Source: Acheta domesticus
Lineage: Eukaryota; Arthropoda; Insecta; Orthoptera; Gryllidae
Length of the DNA: 64,000 nt
Assembly (NCBI GenBank): GCA_031308135.1
Contig: JAHLJT010000631.1
Location: 212,520,731 to 212,584,730, forward strand
Direction of reading: 5' to 3'
In this document: piece by piece, positions 23,301-32,213 of the stretch
Position numbering within the stretch: position 1 is the first letter of the stretch
How the letters are laid out: the number at the start of each line of letters is the position of its first letter
The notes under the pieces: model-generated
What the model was told of the DNA's origin: nothing
Database searches by the model: none
The model's input: the letters and a program-made list of their open reading frames with translations, nothing else
Made by a program: the position numbers and the translations under genes

Positions 23301-24746
23301 GAAAACAAGTTGCAACAAATTACCAATATATCTGAGAAACATTACTGTAATCAATTGTATACTTTTTCAAAAACTAACTTAAGCATTTCTTCTAGAAAAA
23401 CATTTTCTATAAAGTACAGGAATTCCTCAACAACTGATCCAACTAATTCTAGGCCCTGCAATAGGGTACAGTATACATGTAAGACCTGTGCACAGAATTT
23501 TCTTTCCAATTGCAAGTCAGGCTTATAGATTATCAAAAATGACATCCAGCCTTGATGTATATTCATCTCATTTATATTGTTTTTATAGTCTTGGAATGAT
23601 TATAATAACACATTATAACATGATAAGAAATATAACTTGTCATACACAAATGGAATTATGTGTGACTGAATAATATTATTAAAGAGCATTGATTAGTCTG
23701 AATGTTTGGTGAGCCATAAAAACAAAGAAAATTAATTATTTGTACAATGATATCCTATCCTTGAAATAAGTATAATCACTTTACAAAGAAAATTATAAAC
23801 TAATAAATAACGTTGAACAGATATAATGACACATGGCATAAAAGAACATACAGAATCAAATCACATTTACTATTTATTATGCCCTCTCCTCTAGAAAAGA
23901 CTTGTAAAATATTTTACCTGTAAGGCATAAACTACACGAATATGATGATCATGTCCCAATGTTGTGATACACTGTTTAAATAAGACATTAATATTTTCTT
24001 TTAATGACATCAACTGTTCACCAGTGAGCTTCTGAATCTCTGTTTCAAGACTGGATACCTGTTCATAATAATGTATGAAATAATCAACAAGCATACAAAA
24101 TAGAAAGAAATATACTTCAAGAAAACCATATGTAACAATGTCTAATCATACTTTAGGTTTCAGTAGAAACAATTCATCCCAGAAATTGGGATTTCCATAT
24201 GCTGGGTCTTCTCCCTGCCAAAATAAAAAAACAAAAAAATTAATGCTTCAATTCACAATGATATTCTATGACACCTCACTATAATTCAGAAGGAATTTTT
24301 GACAAGTATAACATAATATGCATTATTCATTAATGTACATTTTAAATGTACAAAGTTTTTGTTACTTGCTGTTTATCCAGCAGATTTGATAATAGAGGAA
24401 AAGCATGTGAAGAATCCATTGGTGGTAATGAACCATATTATGCTCCACAATTAACTCGTGTAGTTCCTCAGGTTTTAGTTATACTTAAAATACTTAGTTA
24501 CAGTAACAAAAACAAAAGAATTTGTAAGAAAAATATTTTTGATTCAAGAATAATAAAAGAATAATAAAAAATGACAGGATGCCACAAGGAAAGTTACTTC
24601 CTTTAAAAGCTTTTCTATACTTGAAATTCTCATACACTACATATTATTACGGGCAACATTACCTTAAAAAACGATTCGTAAATCTGAACAACTTTTTCTT
24701 TCAATTGCCTCTTTGATCCAGATCCACTTCTTTTTCTCGATGTCAT
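11508..24746 (-). CDS. ARMH3: Armadillo-like helical domain-containing protein 3 (C10orf76 family), 3' end outside the window
   Basis: Fourteen minus-strand exons join in frame to 646 codons: 24663-24746, 24152-24214, 23918-24058, 19783-19924, 19516-19649, 19279-19434, 13444-13592, 13042-13257, 12598-12818, 12249-12481, 12027-12153, 11879-11954, 11700-11778 and 11508-11624, all with GT-AG boundaries. The product follows vertebrate ARMH3 from end to end: LKEKVV near the start, the motif [54 protein letters not shown] and [18 protein letters not shown]. The human protein has about 689 residues; the missing tail of about 30 fits one exon left of base 1, beyond the I/hAT nest. Family knowledge: ARMH3 binds PI4KB and acts at the Golgi in PI4P supply; it is built of armadillo-like helices. 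The start ATG at 24746 has A at -3. Two long introns (5.7 and 4.0 kb) hold transposons. Confidence 0.95.
11700..11778 (-). CDS. ARMH3: ARMH3 exon 13
   Basis: Codons 581-607, [19 protein letters not shown] ending EEQ. Confidence 0.9.
11879..11954 (-). CDS. ARMH3: ARMH3 exon 12
   Basis: Codons 556-581, [19 protein letters not shown] and then SLINVR. A 76-bp exon in phase with its neighbours. Confidence 0.9.
12027..12153 (-). CDS. ARMH3: ARMH3 exon 11
   Basis: Codons 514-556, with [20 protein letters not shown] and [17 protein letters not shown]. Confidence 0.93.
12191..12216. repeat. (TTA)n microsatellite in an ARMH3 intron
   Basis: Eight to nine TTA units 33 bp from the exon 10 donor. Confidence 0.85.
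12249..12481 (-). CDS. ARMH3: ARMH3 exon 10
   Basis: Codons 436-513, with [44 protein letters not shown] and NIFNLALQ. The open frame runs past the donor into the intron, which is chance. Confidence 0.93.
12598..12818 (-). CDS. ARMH3: ARMH3 exon 9
   Basis: Codons 362-436, with [29 protein letters not shown] and HRLPMRHRK. Confidence 0.93.
13042..13257 (-). CDS. ARMH3: ARMH3 exon 8
   Basis: Codons 290-362, with [20 protein letters not shown] followed by a Pro/Ser/Thr-rich linker and [11 protein letters not shown]. Confidence 0.93.
13444..13592 (-). CDS. ARMH3: ARMH3 exon 7
   Basis: Codons 241-290, with [16 protein letters not shown] and [17 protein letters not shown]; ends in phase 2. Confidence 0.92.
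13593..15169. other. ARMH3 intron, first part, no recognised gene
   Basis: AT-rich intron. A 115-codon open frame at 13662-14009 on the minus strand ends close to exon 7 but has no counterpart in ARMH3. I see no other coding signal or terminal repeat here. Confidence 0.5.
15170..16010. repeat. Unclassified dispersed repeat, diverged copy C
   Basis: 15170-15470 matches the second half of copies A and B (GTTTACACATTAGTGTTGTTTA, then the GGGAATCTCAAAATG block and TTTTCCACAGCATTA). 15850-16010 matches an earlier part (TTGAGAAAATTTTGAAAACAT). The order is rearranged and the identity low. Confidence 0.5.
16083..18898 (+). mobile_element. Decayed RTE-like (APE-type) non-LTR retrotransposon
   Basis: Plus-strand remnants in element order: a 5' leader from CACCTAGGGAG at 16083; the endonuclease start [17 protein letters not shown] (16545-16724); the endonuclease end with [18 protein letters not shown] and [10 protein letters not shown] (17074-17300); reverse transcriptase SGFRQGR and [19 protein letters not shown] (17625-17828); palm YADD near 18205, degraded; and a C-terminal block with WVQHLGRM (18735-18790). 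The 3' end is a GAA/AAG-rich tail. The proteins resemble the insect endonuclease-reverse transcriptases of the RTE/BovB group. A 150-bp insert with a GATA tail breaks the reverse transcriptase at 17952. Not functional. Confidence 0.8.
17952..18105. mobile_element. Short (GATA)n-tailed insert inside the RTE-like element
   Basis: The reverse transcriptase frame stops after LFNI at 17950, and a related frame resumes near 18108 (ATDYIDNIL). Between them lie six to seven GATA units and about 130 bp of AT-rich sequence with TTTATTCTACAATTGGGCTG. This looks like a minus-strand 5'-truncated retrosequence with a simple-repeat tail; its right edge is approximate. Confidence 0.5.
19279..19434 (-). CDS. 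ARMH3: ARMH3 exon 6
   Basis: Codons 189-240, with [19 protein letters not shown] and [18 protein letters not shown]. Followed on the sense strand by a 5.7-kb intron with transposons. Confidence 0.93.
19516..19649 (-). CDS. ARMH3: ARMH3 exon 5
   Basis: Codons 144-188, with [15 protein letters not shown] and [16 protein letters not shown], one of the most conserved blocks of the family. Confidence 0.93.
19783..19924 (-). CDS. ARMH3: ARMH3 exon 4
   Basis: Codons 97-144, with [12 protein letters not shown] and [12 protein letters not shown]; ends in phase 1. Confidence 0.92.
20165..20182. repeat. (CAA)n microsatellite
   Basis: Six CAA units within an ARMH3 intron. Confidence 0.8.
20252..20320. 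repeat. (TAA)n directly abutting (TTA)n, self-complementary
   Basis: About 48 bp of ATA/TAA units switch at 20300 to about 20 bp of TTA units. The two parts are inverse complements and can fold back. It stands at the 3' end of the minus-strand LINE fragment 20326-21575, whose tail supplies one of the two tracts. Confidence 0.85.
20326..21575 (-). mobile_element. 5'-truncated CR1/Jockey-like non-LTR fragment (reverse transcriptase C-terminus)
   Basis: Read on the minus strand: a degraded palm (FAEDMN near 21545), then [12 protein letters not shown] and LKYGIIIWD (21300-21180), then [16 protein letters not shown] and a tail with [25 protein letters not shown] and SVQEYL (21065-20745). This is the usual C-terminal block of CR1/Jockey-type ORF2 proteins. 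Stops break it upstream of 21065. The 3' untranslated region ends in a (TTA/TAA) tail at about 20320. Dead copy in an ARMH3 intron. Confidence 0.78.
22230..22660 (-). mobile_element. tRNA-derived SINE with (TCAA)n tail
   Basis: On the minus strand the head resembles a tRNA, with a B-box-like GGTTCGAGTCC (complement at 22588-22598) and an A-box-like GGTGGGTCAGGG about 60 bp upstream. The body has no coding frame. The 3' end reads AGCAGTTGAAGTACCAG, followed by ATCA repeats (22231-22250 on the plus strand). The word before the tail resembles the 3' end of the I-like element at 51476, so the LINE may supply its retrotransposition machinery. Confidence 0.68.
22661..23917. other. ARMH3 intron, no recognised feature
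   Basis: AT-rich intron sequence between the SINE head and exon 3; only short chance frames. Confidence 0.5.
23918..24058 (-). CDS. ARMH3: ARMH3 exon 3
   Basis: Codons 50-96, with [13 protein letters not shown] and HIRVVYALQ, phase 0. Followed on the sense strand by a 4-kb intron. Confidence 0.92.
24152..24214 (-). CDS. ARMH3: ARMH3 exon 2
   Basis: Codons 29-49, [20 protein letters not shown] short 63-bp exon between TTGGCAG and GTATGA splice sites, phase 0 on both sides. Confidence 0.9.
24663..24746 (-). CDS. ARMH3: ARMH3 exon 1 (start codon)
   Basis: Codons 1-28, beginning [20 protein letters not shown]; basic and low in complexity like the vertebrate N-terminus. The donor is AAG|GTAATG on the sense strand. 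Confidence 0.9.
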
Positions 24747-25687
24747 CTTCACAGTGAAATGTAAACAATCTGCTGTAATACGAGATGTAAGTCTTTAATG
24801 CCACTATCACTTTTTTACTTCCTGCATTGGTAACCAAACACAGGATTTCACCATTCAGCTTTGGTCTACTGTAGCTGCCTAATCAACAGGAACTATATAG
24901 TTTTAAGAGTACACATCGAAGTACCCACATAACCTGCAACAGCCATCACTATCTTCTCACTCAGGTCCTCTGAAAGTCACATCAACAATACGCCCCCACT
25001 CCAAGTGTAAAGTACTGCAGTATATCCAACTTCTGAACTACACTACTAGTTTAATTGGGCGCTTTTCATCACTCACTCAAATTAGTCCTGAGATCCCATG
25101 CTTGTGGCATATGTTGGTGACAGCGAAGCGAAGAGCAAGTGTAAAACTAATCTGACAGGCGCAAAGTTAGTTACCACCGGTCAGTAACGAGAGGGAAGAG
25201 TTAGGTCGAAATGATGGAAATTTAAAGAAAAACAAGTATTACAGAAACAAAAGTACATAATTCGACATCAGCAATTTAACGTGAGAAGAAGATTAGACTG
25301 AAGACGGACTTGCAAATTAACCGGCATTACTCTTATGTGAAAGAGCGTAAATATGTAAACAAAAATATTCTTGACATGTGCGGTAGCAATCATTTTTCCA
25401 ATAACTCTTCATGATTAGCTGACTTTATTTTGTCGTAACGGCTCGATTCGCCGATGCTATTTATCAAAACTTTTACAAACTGTACTTATGACGTTTTTGA
25501 GCTATAGCATTCCTCTCAGTCATCAGTGTTTGACGTTTCAAGGGAATGATGCTTATTATGTCATTTATTTCGAATAAGGAAAAATTGAAATTAGAAAACA
25601 TGGAAAGATGTTTAAAAAGGAGGATTTCGTGTCTGTAGAAGAATTGCTTCTAATTTAGATAAGTATAGTGCGCCTAATTAAATCAAA
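24747..25687. promoter_or_regulatory. Shared head-to-head promoter region of ARMH3 and DIPK1
   Basis: The two start codons face away from each other 941 bp apart, with no transposon between them. This interval must hold both 5' untranslated regions and both promoters. It is less AT-rich than the flanks around 25000-25200. I see no clear TATA box, so the exact start sites are unknown. The call is inferred from layout. Confidence 0.55.
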
Positions 25688-25840
25688 ATGTTAAATTTTC
25701 GTAGACTACCCGGTATTCTATATCATCGCAGGTACACCACCTTGTCATCTATATTATTGACAGTAACGATAATGTACTACCTTTTGCATTGGGGTATTAT
25801 GTGTACTAATTTTGAAACATGGCAACACATCAAAAGATTG
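25688..25840 (+). CDS. DIPK1: DIPK1 exon 1
   Basis: 51 codons with the signal-anchor segment, ending TWQHIKRL before GTAAGA; phase 0. Confidence 0.88.
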
Positions 25841-27010
25841 GTAAGACCTTTGATCAATTTTTCTATTTTTTTCCATGTTAGGTATATGAAATATGCATTT
25901 TTGATGTATGATACATTTTCATTTACAAATTGTCTTATGATTCTTCAGTGTCATCTTCATCAGAAAGGAGAAGCTGTGGGAAATTTATGTCAACCATTGT
26001 GCATTGATAAGAAAATTCACTCTTTCACATGCCATGCCTTTCATGCTGGGAAAGAAGCAGTTTTTTCTGCTAATTGGGAAGGAACACACCTGGTTTTTAA
26101 AGCCTCAAGGAAAGTTTGGGCAAATAATTTAGATCCAGTTTATTGGGTGGATAAAGAAGGAAGACAACACTTTCCTTCTGAAGCAGATTTCAATAATATG
26201 ATTCGTGACATTGTCGCTTCTAAGCTGAACTATTCAATATCCAATGATCAGCTTAAAAGGCTTTCTCGCCTAGGATTCTCCAAGGCTAAGGAAGGCTCAC
26301 CACAACGACAAGTTGAAATGCAAAATTTATGGGTACTACTTCAAGACAATGAGTATTTATGCACATTACTGTACTCTGATATAGATGTATTCCCTCAATT
26401 ATTGGGTACTTGTGGTGGATTCTTTGCTGTTGAATATCTGGAGCCTGTACATGGAGGTTCAAATATCCTTTCAATATCAGATGGTAATGAAGAATGGCCA
26501 TCAAGGGTTAAACTGGCAATGCTCATGATGGAACTTCTTAGCGAATTAGAGACTAACCTTCCTGAGCCATTTCATTTATGTGATATCAAAATGAGTCATT
26601 TTGGTTTGGTTAAAGGTACACAGAGACTAAAATTTCTTGATCTTGACTCTGCAGTGCCAAGGACAGTGGCAAGCAAAGCTACAGCTGACGGGAGACCCTG
26701 CACAAAGCATGAGGAATGTGACTTTTTTGACTGTCGTTCCCTCTGCAATGATAAGACTAAGAAATGTGACATGCCAGTTACAAATGATAATTATCAAGTT
26801 GTTTGTGAAAAAATATTTCTAGGATGGACATTATCTGGGACTGTTATAATTCCAGGTCTATTAATTTCTCCACATACACCTTCCTCATTAGCTTCTCTTC
26901 TTCGCCATTGTGCTCATCCCAATAACAGTCCTCGACAATTTGTACCAGATGATTTGAAGGTAAAACTGTATACAAAACTTACAGAACTGGATGAAATATT
27001 GCATTTTTAA
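25688..27010 (+). CDS. DIPK1: Divergent protein kinase domain 1 (FAM69/PIP49 family), two exons
   Basis: Join 25688-25840 and 25949-27010: 404 residues, close to the usual 420-430. A 108-bp GT-AG intron (GTAAGA...CTTCAG) splits it and is open in frame, so a naive reading gives 440 residues. Domains: a short basic N-terminus, one membrane segment (about residues 18-38, SSILLTVTIMYYLLHWG), then a luminal kinase-like domain. In it are GNLCQPLC, a VFKAS lysine block (the beta-3 position), YLEPVHGG, a catalytic-loop-like LCDIKMSHFGLV and a metal-site-like KFLDLDSA, plus the family's Cys-rich stretch CTKHEECDFFDC. Family knowledge: FAM69/DIPK1 proteins are ER-resident type II membrane proteins of poorly known activity. 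Which vertebrate paralogue (A, B or C) is closest cannot be told here. The ATG has A at -3. Confidence 0.93.
   Translation: MLNFRRLPGILYHRRYTTLSSILLTVTIMYYLLHWGIMCTNFETWQHIKRLVRPLINFSIFFHVRYMKYAFLMYDTFSFTNCLMILQCHLHQKGEAVGNLCQPLCIDKKIHSFTCHAFHAGKEAVFSANWEGTHLVFKASRKVWANNLDPVYWVDKEGRQHFPSEADFNNMIRDIVASKLNYSISNDQLKRLSRLGFSKAKEGSPQRQVEMQNLWVLLQDNEYLCTLLYSDIDVFPQLLGTCGGFFAVEYLEPVHGGSNILSISDGNEEWPSRVKLAMLMMELLSELETNLPEPFHLCDIKMSHFGLVKGTQRLKFLDLDSAVPRTVASKATADGRPCTKHEECDFFDCRSLCNDKTKKCDMPVTNDNYQVVCEKIFLGWTLSGTVIIPGLLISPHTPSSLASLLRHCAHPNNSPRQFVPDDLKVKLYTKLTELDEILHF
25949..27010 (+). CDS. DIPK1: DIPK1 exon 2 (kinase-like domain, stop)
   Basis: 354 codons including the stop, from CHLHQKGEAVGNLCQPLC to DEILHF; carries the whole luminal domain. 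Confidence 0.92.
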   Translation, partial: CHLHQKGEAVGNLCQPLCIDKKIHSFTCHAFHAGKEAVFSANWEGTHLVFKASRKVWANNLDPVYWVDKEGRQHFPSEADFNNMIRDIVASKLNYSISNDQLKRLSRLGFSKAKEGSPQRQVEMQNLWVLLQDNEYLCTLLYSDIDVFPQLLGTCGGFFAVEYLEPVHGGSNILSISDGNEEWPSRVKLAMLMMELLSELETNLPEPFHLCDIKMSHFGLVKGTQRLKFLDLDSAVPRTVASKATADGRPCTKHEECDFFDCRSLCNDKTKKCDMPVTNDNYQVVCEKIFLGWTLSGTVIIPGLLISPHTPSSLASLLRHCAHPNNSPRQFVPDDLKVKLYTKLTELDEILHF

Positions 27011-27160
27011 CTTATCAGAGAATTTAAGTGATTATTAAAATCGTATTTAGGATGCAGTACTTTATTGGCACTGGAATTAATGAAAAGATGAAAGTTGGAA
27101 AGTATATTCAAACAGTATTTTGTAAATTTCTACAAATCATGCAAGGGATATTCCAGATAC

Positions 27161-27166
27161 AATAAA
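27161..27166 (+). terminator. Candidate polyadenylation signal of DIPK1
   Basis: First AATAAA after the stop codon, 150 bp downstream. Plausible by position only. Confidence 0.4.
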
Positions 27167-30100
27167 TTTAGATAATTGTCATGAAACAGATAAAAGCGAG
27201 GGATTCTACGTATCATCTATTCTCATTCACCAATGAACATATTTGCATTGCTTTGGAGGCTAATTTAAAAATAATTTAATACAGTACAAAGATAATTTGT
27301 GACCAATATGATAATTTTGATGCAAAATAATTCCATTGAAAACAATATTTTCCAGACTAAAGTATTAGGGATCGGGGTTATGACTGGATTTAGAAAGAAA
27401 CAATTTTTGTTGAGTATTCACAAGTGTTGGATATTTTGGGATTTGCAAAGAGCACTAACAGAAACAAAGTATTTTTAAAAAATTAATTCCCCCCTCTTTT
27501 TTTTTTTAATAACATATCCAAAGACGTTTGAAGTAAAGGTCAAGATTGAATTTAGAAGAAAATATCAGTTTTTGTTGTGAATATTCACAATAGTGCTCCA
27601 TTATTTTGAAATACACTAAGAGCACCATCAGAAACAAAATATGTTTAATTTGGTACAATTTTTGGATCAGTCCAAGAAGTTAGAAAGAAAAATGAGTCTG
27701 TTTTACTAAACTACTTGTTGATTTAGTTCAATGTTGCATGCATTTTTACCATGTTAATTTGCAACAAATTTTAGTTTTTAAGTTTATTAGCATTCCTTGA
27801 AGAAAGAGTTGTGAATAAGAATTTGCTCAAAATCCCCAAAGTTGTGAAAGGAAGTAAGCCCATGAAAGAAAGTAACAATGAAAAATGGATTAATTATTTC
27901 ATTAAAATTAATTTTTATTCATTTAATTATGTAGTGAATATTAACTACATAATTAAAACCTAGTCAATCTAGAGTACAAAAAACCTTATTTTGCCATGAA
28001 TTGTAATACACACATTTTGTGGCTTAGAATCAAATTGTTAAATTAATCACTTTTGTCTAATCTGATCTAACCTTGCCTTTTGTGTTTGGGCAGCTACGAA
28101 CTAGTCAGTTTGTTGATAAGTATTTTACAACAATTATTTCCTGCTGTTAGAATTGCTCAGCCTGAAGCAATAACAGCCAATGAAAACCAAATACAGTATT
28201 TAATTAAACCAAGAAAATTTAAAAATTGATATATGAAAGAAATGTATACCAGTTTTTTGGTTGAAATGTAGATAACAAATCTGGCAGTAAGCAGCTTCAG
28301 TTCTACTGCAGGGGATAACTTTATTCTTCAAGAATATCTTCCCTAGAATGTTTAAGATTTCCAGCATATTTGATTTACAAGTATAAAATAACAATTCAAT
28401 TTTGTCTGACATCTCAAAATTTCAACTTTCCCAGATTTTTCACATCTGTTGACACCCTTACTGTTACCTTAAGTGTATCAAGTCCGTAATATTATGCTGG
28501 TGCAGCTATACTAGCCCTACTGATCCCTGAATATCTGGCAAAAAGAAGAACATTTCAGAAAAATACCAAGGTGATTGGATCAGAAGAACAAGATGAAACT
28601 AATACTCTCAGTGATTACAACATGCTTTTTTTCTCTTTAAAATTATACAACAACTTTACACTTAATCTTTTTAAGCAGCAAAATAAAATGCAGGAACAGA
28701 TGCCACTGAAAAAACCAGTGATTTGGAAAAAAAACCCAGGAAAGTAGCTAGTGGCCACCATTTTCCATCTGACGTATATGTGAATTTGGAGTGAGAGAGA
28801 CAACTCCGTGTTATATTCAGACCAACTAGTGAACTTAACACAATATCACTAAGTTTCCTAGATTTTTGTCAAAACTTGCATTACTGATAACAGAAAATAT
28901 TATGAGTGTGAAAAGTTCAAAGCAACCCTTTGTTCAATTGCAAGTTTCAGGAGAATGTAATAGGGAACTGAAGAGTTCTGAACACCAGCATTACAACCTC
29001 TCAATTTAATAAACAATCAAACATACATTGCACTTCTGAAACATAGTGGATACCATGGCAAAACCATGAGACTTCCATTATTAATTTTACCAAACCTGGA
29101 TAATAAGCTGTTGAAATGACAATAATATTATCCTGCAAATTACAAGTTATTAACATGTCTTTACTGTGCAGTGAATTTTGGTAAAGGTATTTTTAGAACA
29201 TTCAAAACAGGTGAAAACAGTGTTCAACCAAATTCAGTAAAGACGAGACAATATTTAAGCAAGTAGAGGACAGAAATAAATAACGCAACACATAAGACAA
29301 GTAGGGCTTTGTTACCGACAGCAAAAATAAATTTTCAGCAGGCAAGAAGTGCCACAGGAAACTTGATTATTTAAAACCTGACTAAAGCTATAATCAAAAA
29401 AGACAGCCAAAAACAGGAAAATAAAAACCTAATATAAAAATGTATAAAATTATTTATATACTTATCAAATCTCGAAGATTGTTTAAATATTGTCAGAATA
29501 CCTCTTTCCTCCAGAAATTTTGACATCAAAGTTTTTACACTTATTTTCCCCATGTATTTAAGGGATATTAAAGATGTATTAAAATGTTCAGCTGCACAAC
29601 TTAGAGAAGATTGAAAAAAATTATTTAATTAAAATTCTTTATTTTCCTTGTGAAAAATGGAATTCACAAAATGGGGACAGCCTTGGCTCCCCTAATCCAA
29701 TGACAAAATTCACAACTCTTTCAATACAATAATCAGTATTCATGGCATCTAAAAATGTTTCAAAGAAAAGTTACCATAAGTATTTTCTGTCTAGTCATTT
29801 AATAATTTTTTTCAACAAAGTACAATATGGTAATACTCAAAAGATGACTGATCATTCCTATTTACAGTTTGTGATTAAGATTATAAAATACATAAACTTG
29901 CCTGCCTGTTAACAAGAAACAAAAATAAATACAAATAAATCATTAAAATATTATTTTCATTCCCCTCAATTTCTCTTAGTCTAAGATAATGTATTATGTT
30001 GAAACATGCATTTAAGAATGTTATTTTGAGAAACTTTCTGAAAATAATATTCTAACCAGTAAAATTCAAAAGTACAATAAGGGAGCAAATATATTAAAAT

Positions 30101-32046
30101 AGTCAAGAACTCCAAAAAAGAAAAAATCACAAATTTTCCTTCAAAATTGGCAAAGAATTTGCTGGTAATAAACTAAGAAATAAAACTATCAATTCTTCCA
30201 AACTATTCCACATAAAAGGCAAGACATGACAAGTTGCAAGTAACAACATAAGTGTATATATATAAATTTGTTTGGTATTTATACAAATAACTGAACACAG
30301 TTTACTGCTTTGCCTCAGCTATTCACATTAAATTAAATTAATATCTCTTTTTCAAAGGCTGACCACTGCCCAAAGAAGTCGACTTCAAAATTCATTGCCA
30401 TATTTAAATTTTTTTAAACAATGAACACTTCTAATGAAGTAACATTTACAGATGAAATTCCAGAAAAACTAACTTTCTCCTTTACCGTTTCAGAGTAATG
30501 ACATAAGTGTAAATCATGCCTTAACTGTGGCATGTTTTACTGATTGCTGCTAACATAATAACTTCTTATGTCAAAAACTATTAATTTTATTTAAGAGAAG
30601 TGAGACACCTGGTGAGAATTTAAAAAAAGTTTATAAAATCATAATTACTCTAGCAAACAGTGGTATAACAAAAAATCTTTCTGAGGACATTGTCTTGTAC
30701 ATGCACACAAACCAGATCTTTTACAAAATGAAGGAATTTGTTAAAAGGAAATAAAATTCTGCACAACTTTTTAGACGTACAAAAACAATTATAGCAATGC
30801 ACACCTGACCGAATTGGAGTAACATGCGTATTGATGCAATTTATAAATGTGTACTCATTACACATAAAACAATCCTTCATATTTTCAATGCACAGTATCT
30901 GTTATTTTTATCTCTTATTCTAAAAATTCAATATCATAAAATTTGATAGAAATGTCCTCCAAGTATTCTAATAAATTTTGGGACAGTTCATTGGAGTTTA
31001 AATATTTTTCATCAATAACATTATTAAACTTGTGACCCATTTGAACCCTACAATCCTGTAGAGGTTCCTTGAGGTTCAATTTTTTTTTTTTTTAAAGGTT
31101 TTGCTATCTGCCTTATCAATTTGAAGAATCTGTTTCATGCATAAAAACAAACCACCTCTTTTCTTTGCTTTTCAAGCCATTACTGTATTCTTTGCCTCAA
31201 GGTTTTTTTTTCTAATTGTCTTTATTTCTCACATGATTTACATACTTCCAAGTAGTTTTAGGTAGCAATATTTGTGGTGTGTGCCTTTCTTCAATATTAC
31301 TGACCAAATAAATTCACAGCATTTTATTTACTCTAAAATGAAATAAAATGCTTAGTTTTCCTGTACAAATAAGATCCAAAAGATTCCCTTTCAAGAATGC
31401 AGCAGTAAATTCTTTAGAAATTAAAACTTTAAAGTTATAAAGTTCAAGAATTGTAAAACAGTAAATGAAAAGTTAAAATGAATAAGCAAATGAAGAAAAT
31501 TAATATAATAATACGAATATAGAACATTGTCTTGAAAATAATTGTTACATGCAATTGCTAATATGTGATAATTGTTTCTATGAAGACATAACATTTCTCA
31601 CTGGGCAATGGAGCATTTTCTGACATTAGACATATAATACAGATGTTCAGTATTACAAGACTACATTGCTAGGAATTTCAAGAATTCATACCCTTCCATC
31701 ACATACATTTTTAAGAACAGGCCCATTATAACTGGCTTTTGCCTCAAAATTTGTTTTCAAAATATTGAGCTTACTAATGAAAAGTAGAAACTAATATCCA
31801 CCTTCTCACAACATTCTTTCCCTCCTTTAAGAAAAGCAACACCAACAATGGATGATGAAACATTTGAGTGCTAATGATTCAAGTACTTGTTCACACATTG
31901 CAAGGATTTGAGGGATTATGGTATAAATGCAATAAAAACAAATGGCATATCAACACTGAAGGTACAAACTTTGGACTAAAAATGTACAAGATTGTAAAAT
32001 TTTCTTCAAACCAGTATAAAATATTAGTTACAACCAATACACTATA
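27167..32046. other. Intergenic region between DIPK1 and CDT1, no recognised gene
   Basis: Almost 5 kb of AT-rich sequence in which two genes converge. It should contain the 3' untranslated regions of DIPK1 (plus) and CDT1 (minus). I find no coding frame with family resemblance, no terminal inverted repeats and no RNA gene. Confidence 0.5.
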
Positions 32047-32213
32047 TCATATTTTTGAATTTTTTTCTGCAGCAAGTTTCTCCAACTTTCTCATCACAGC
32101 CGACATATCTGCATCTTTTGCAACTTTGACATAATCAGTCTTTCTAATATGCATGATATCAATCCACCCTGGCACAACTTTCATCAGTAAGCGAATATGC
32201 TGCTCCAGTTCTC
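32047..32213 (-). CDS. CDT1: CDT1 last exon with stop codon
   Basis: ELEQHIRLLMKVVPGWIDI, KTDYVKVAKDADM and the end at NSKI, TGA. This matches the human C-terminal order. Confidence 0.93.

Noticed and set aside
25688..27010. DIPK1 as a single 440-residue exon
   Set aside because: The 36 residues from VRPLINF to CLMILQ have no family counterpart and are bounded by GTAAGA and CTTCAG; a two-exon gene fits better.
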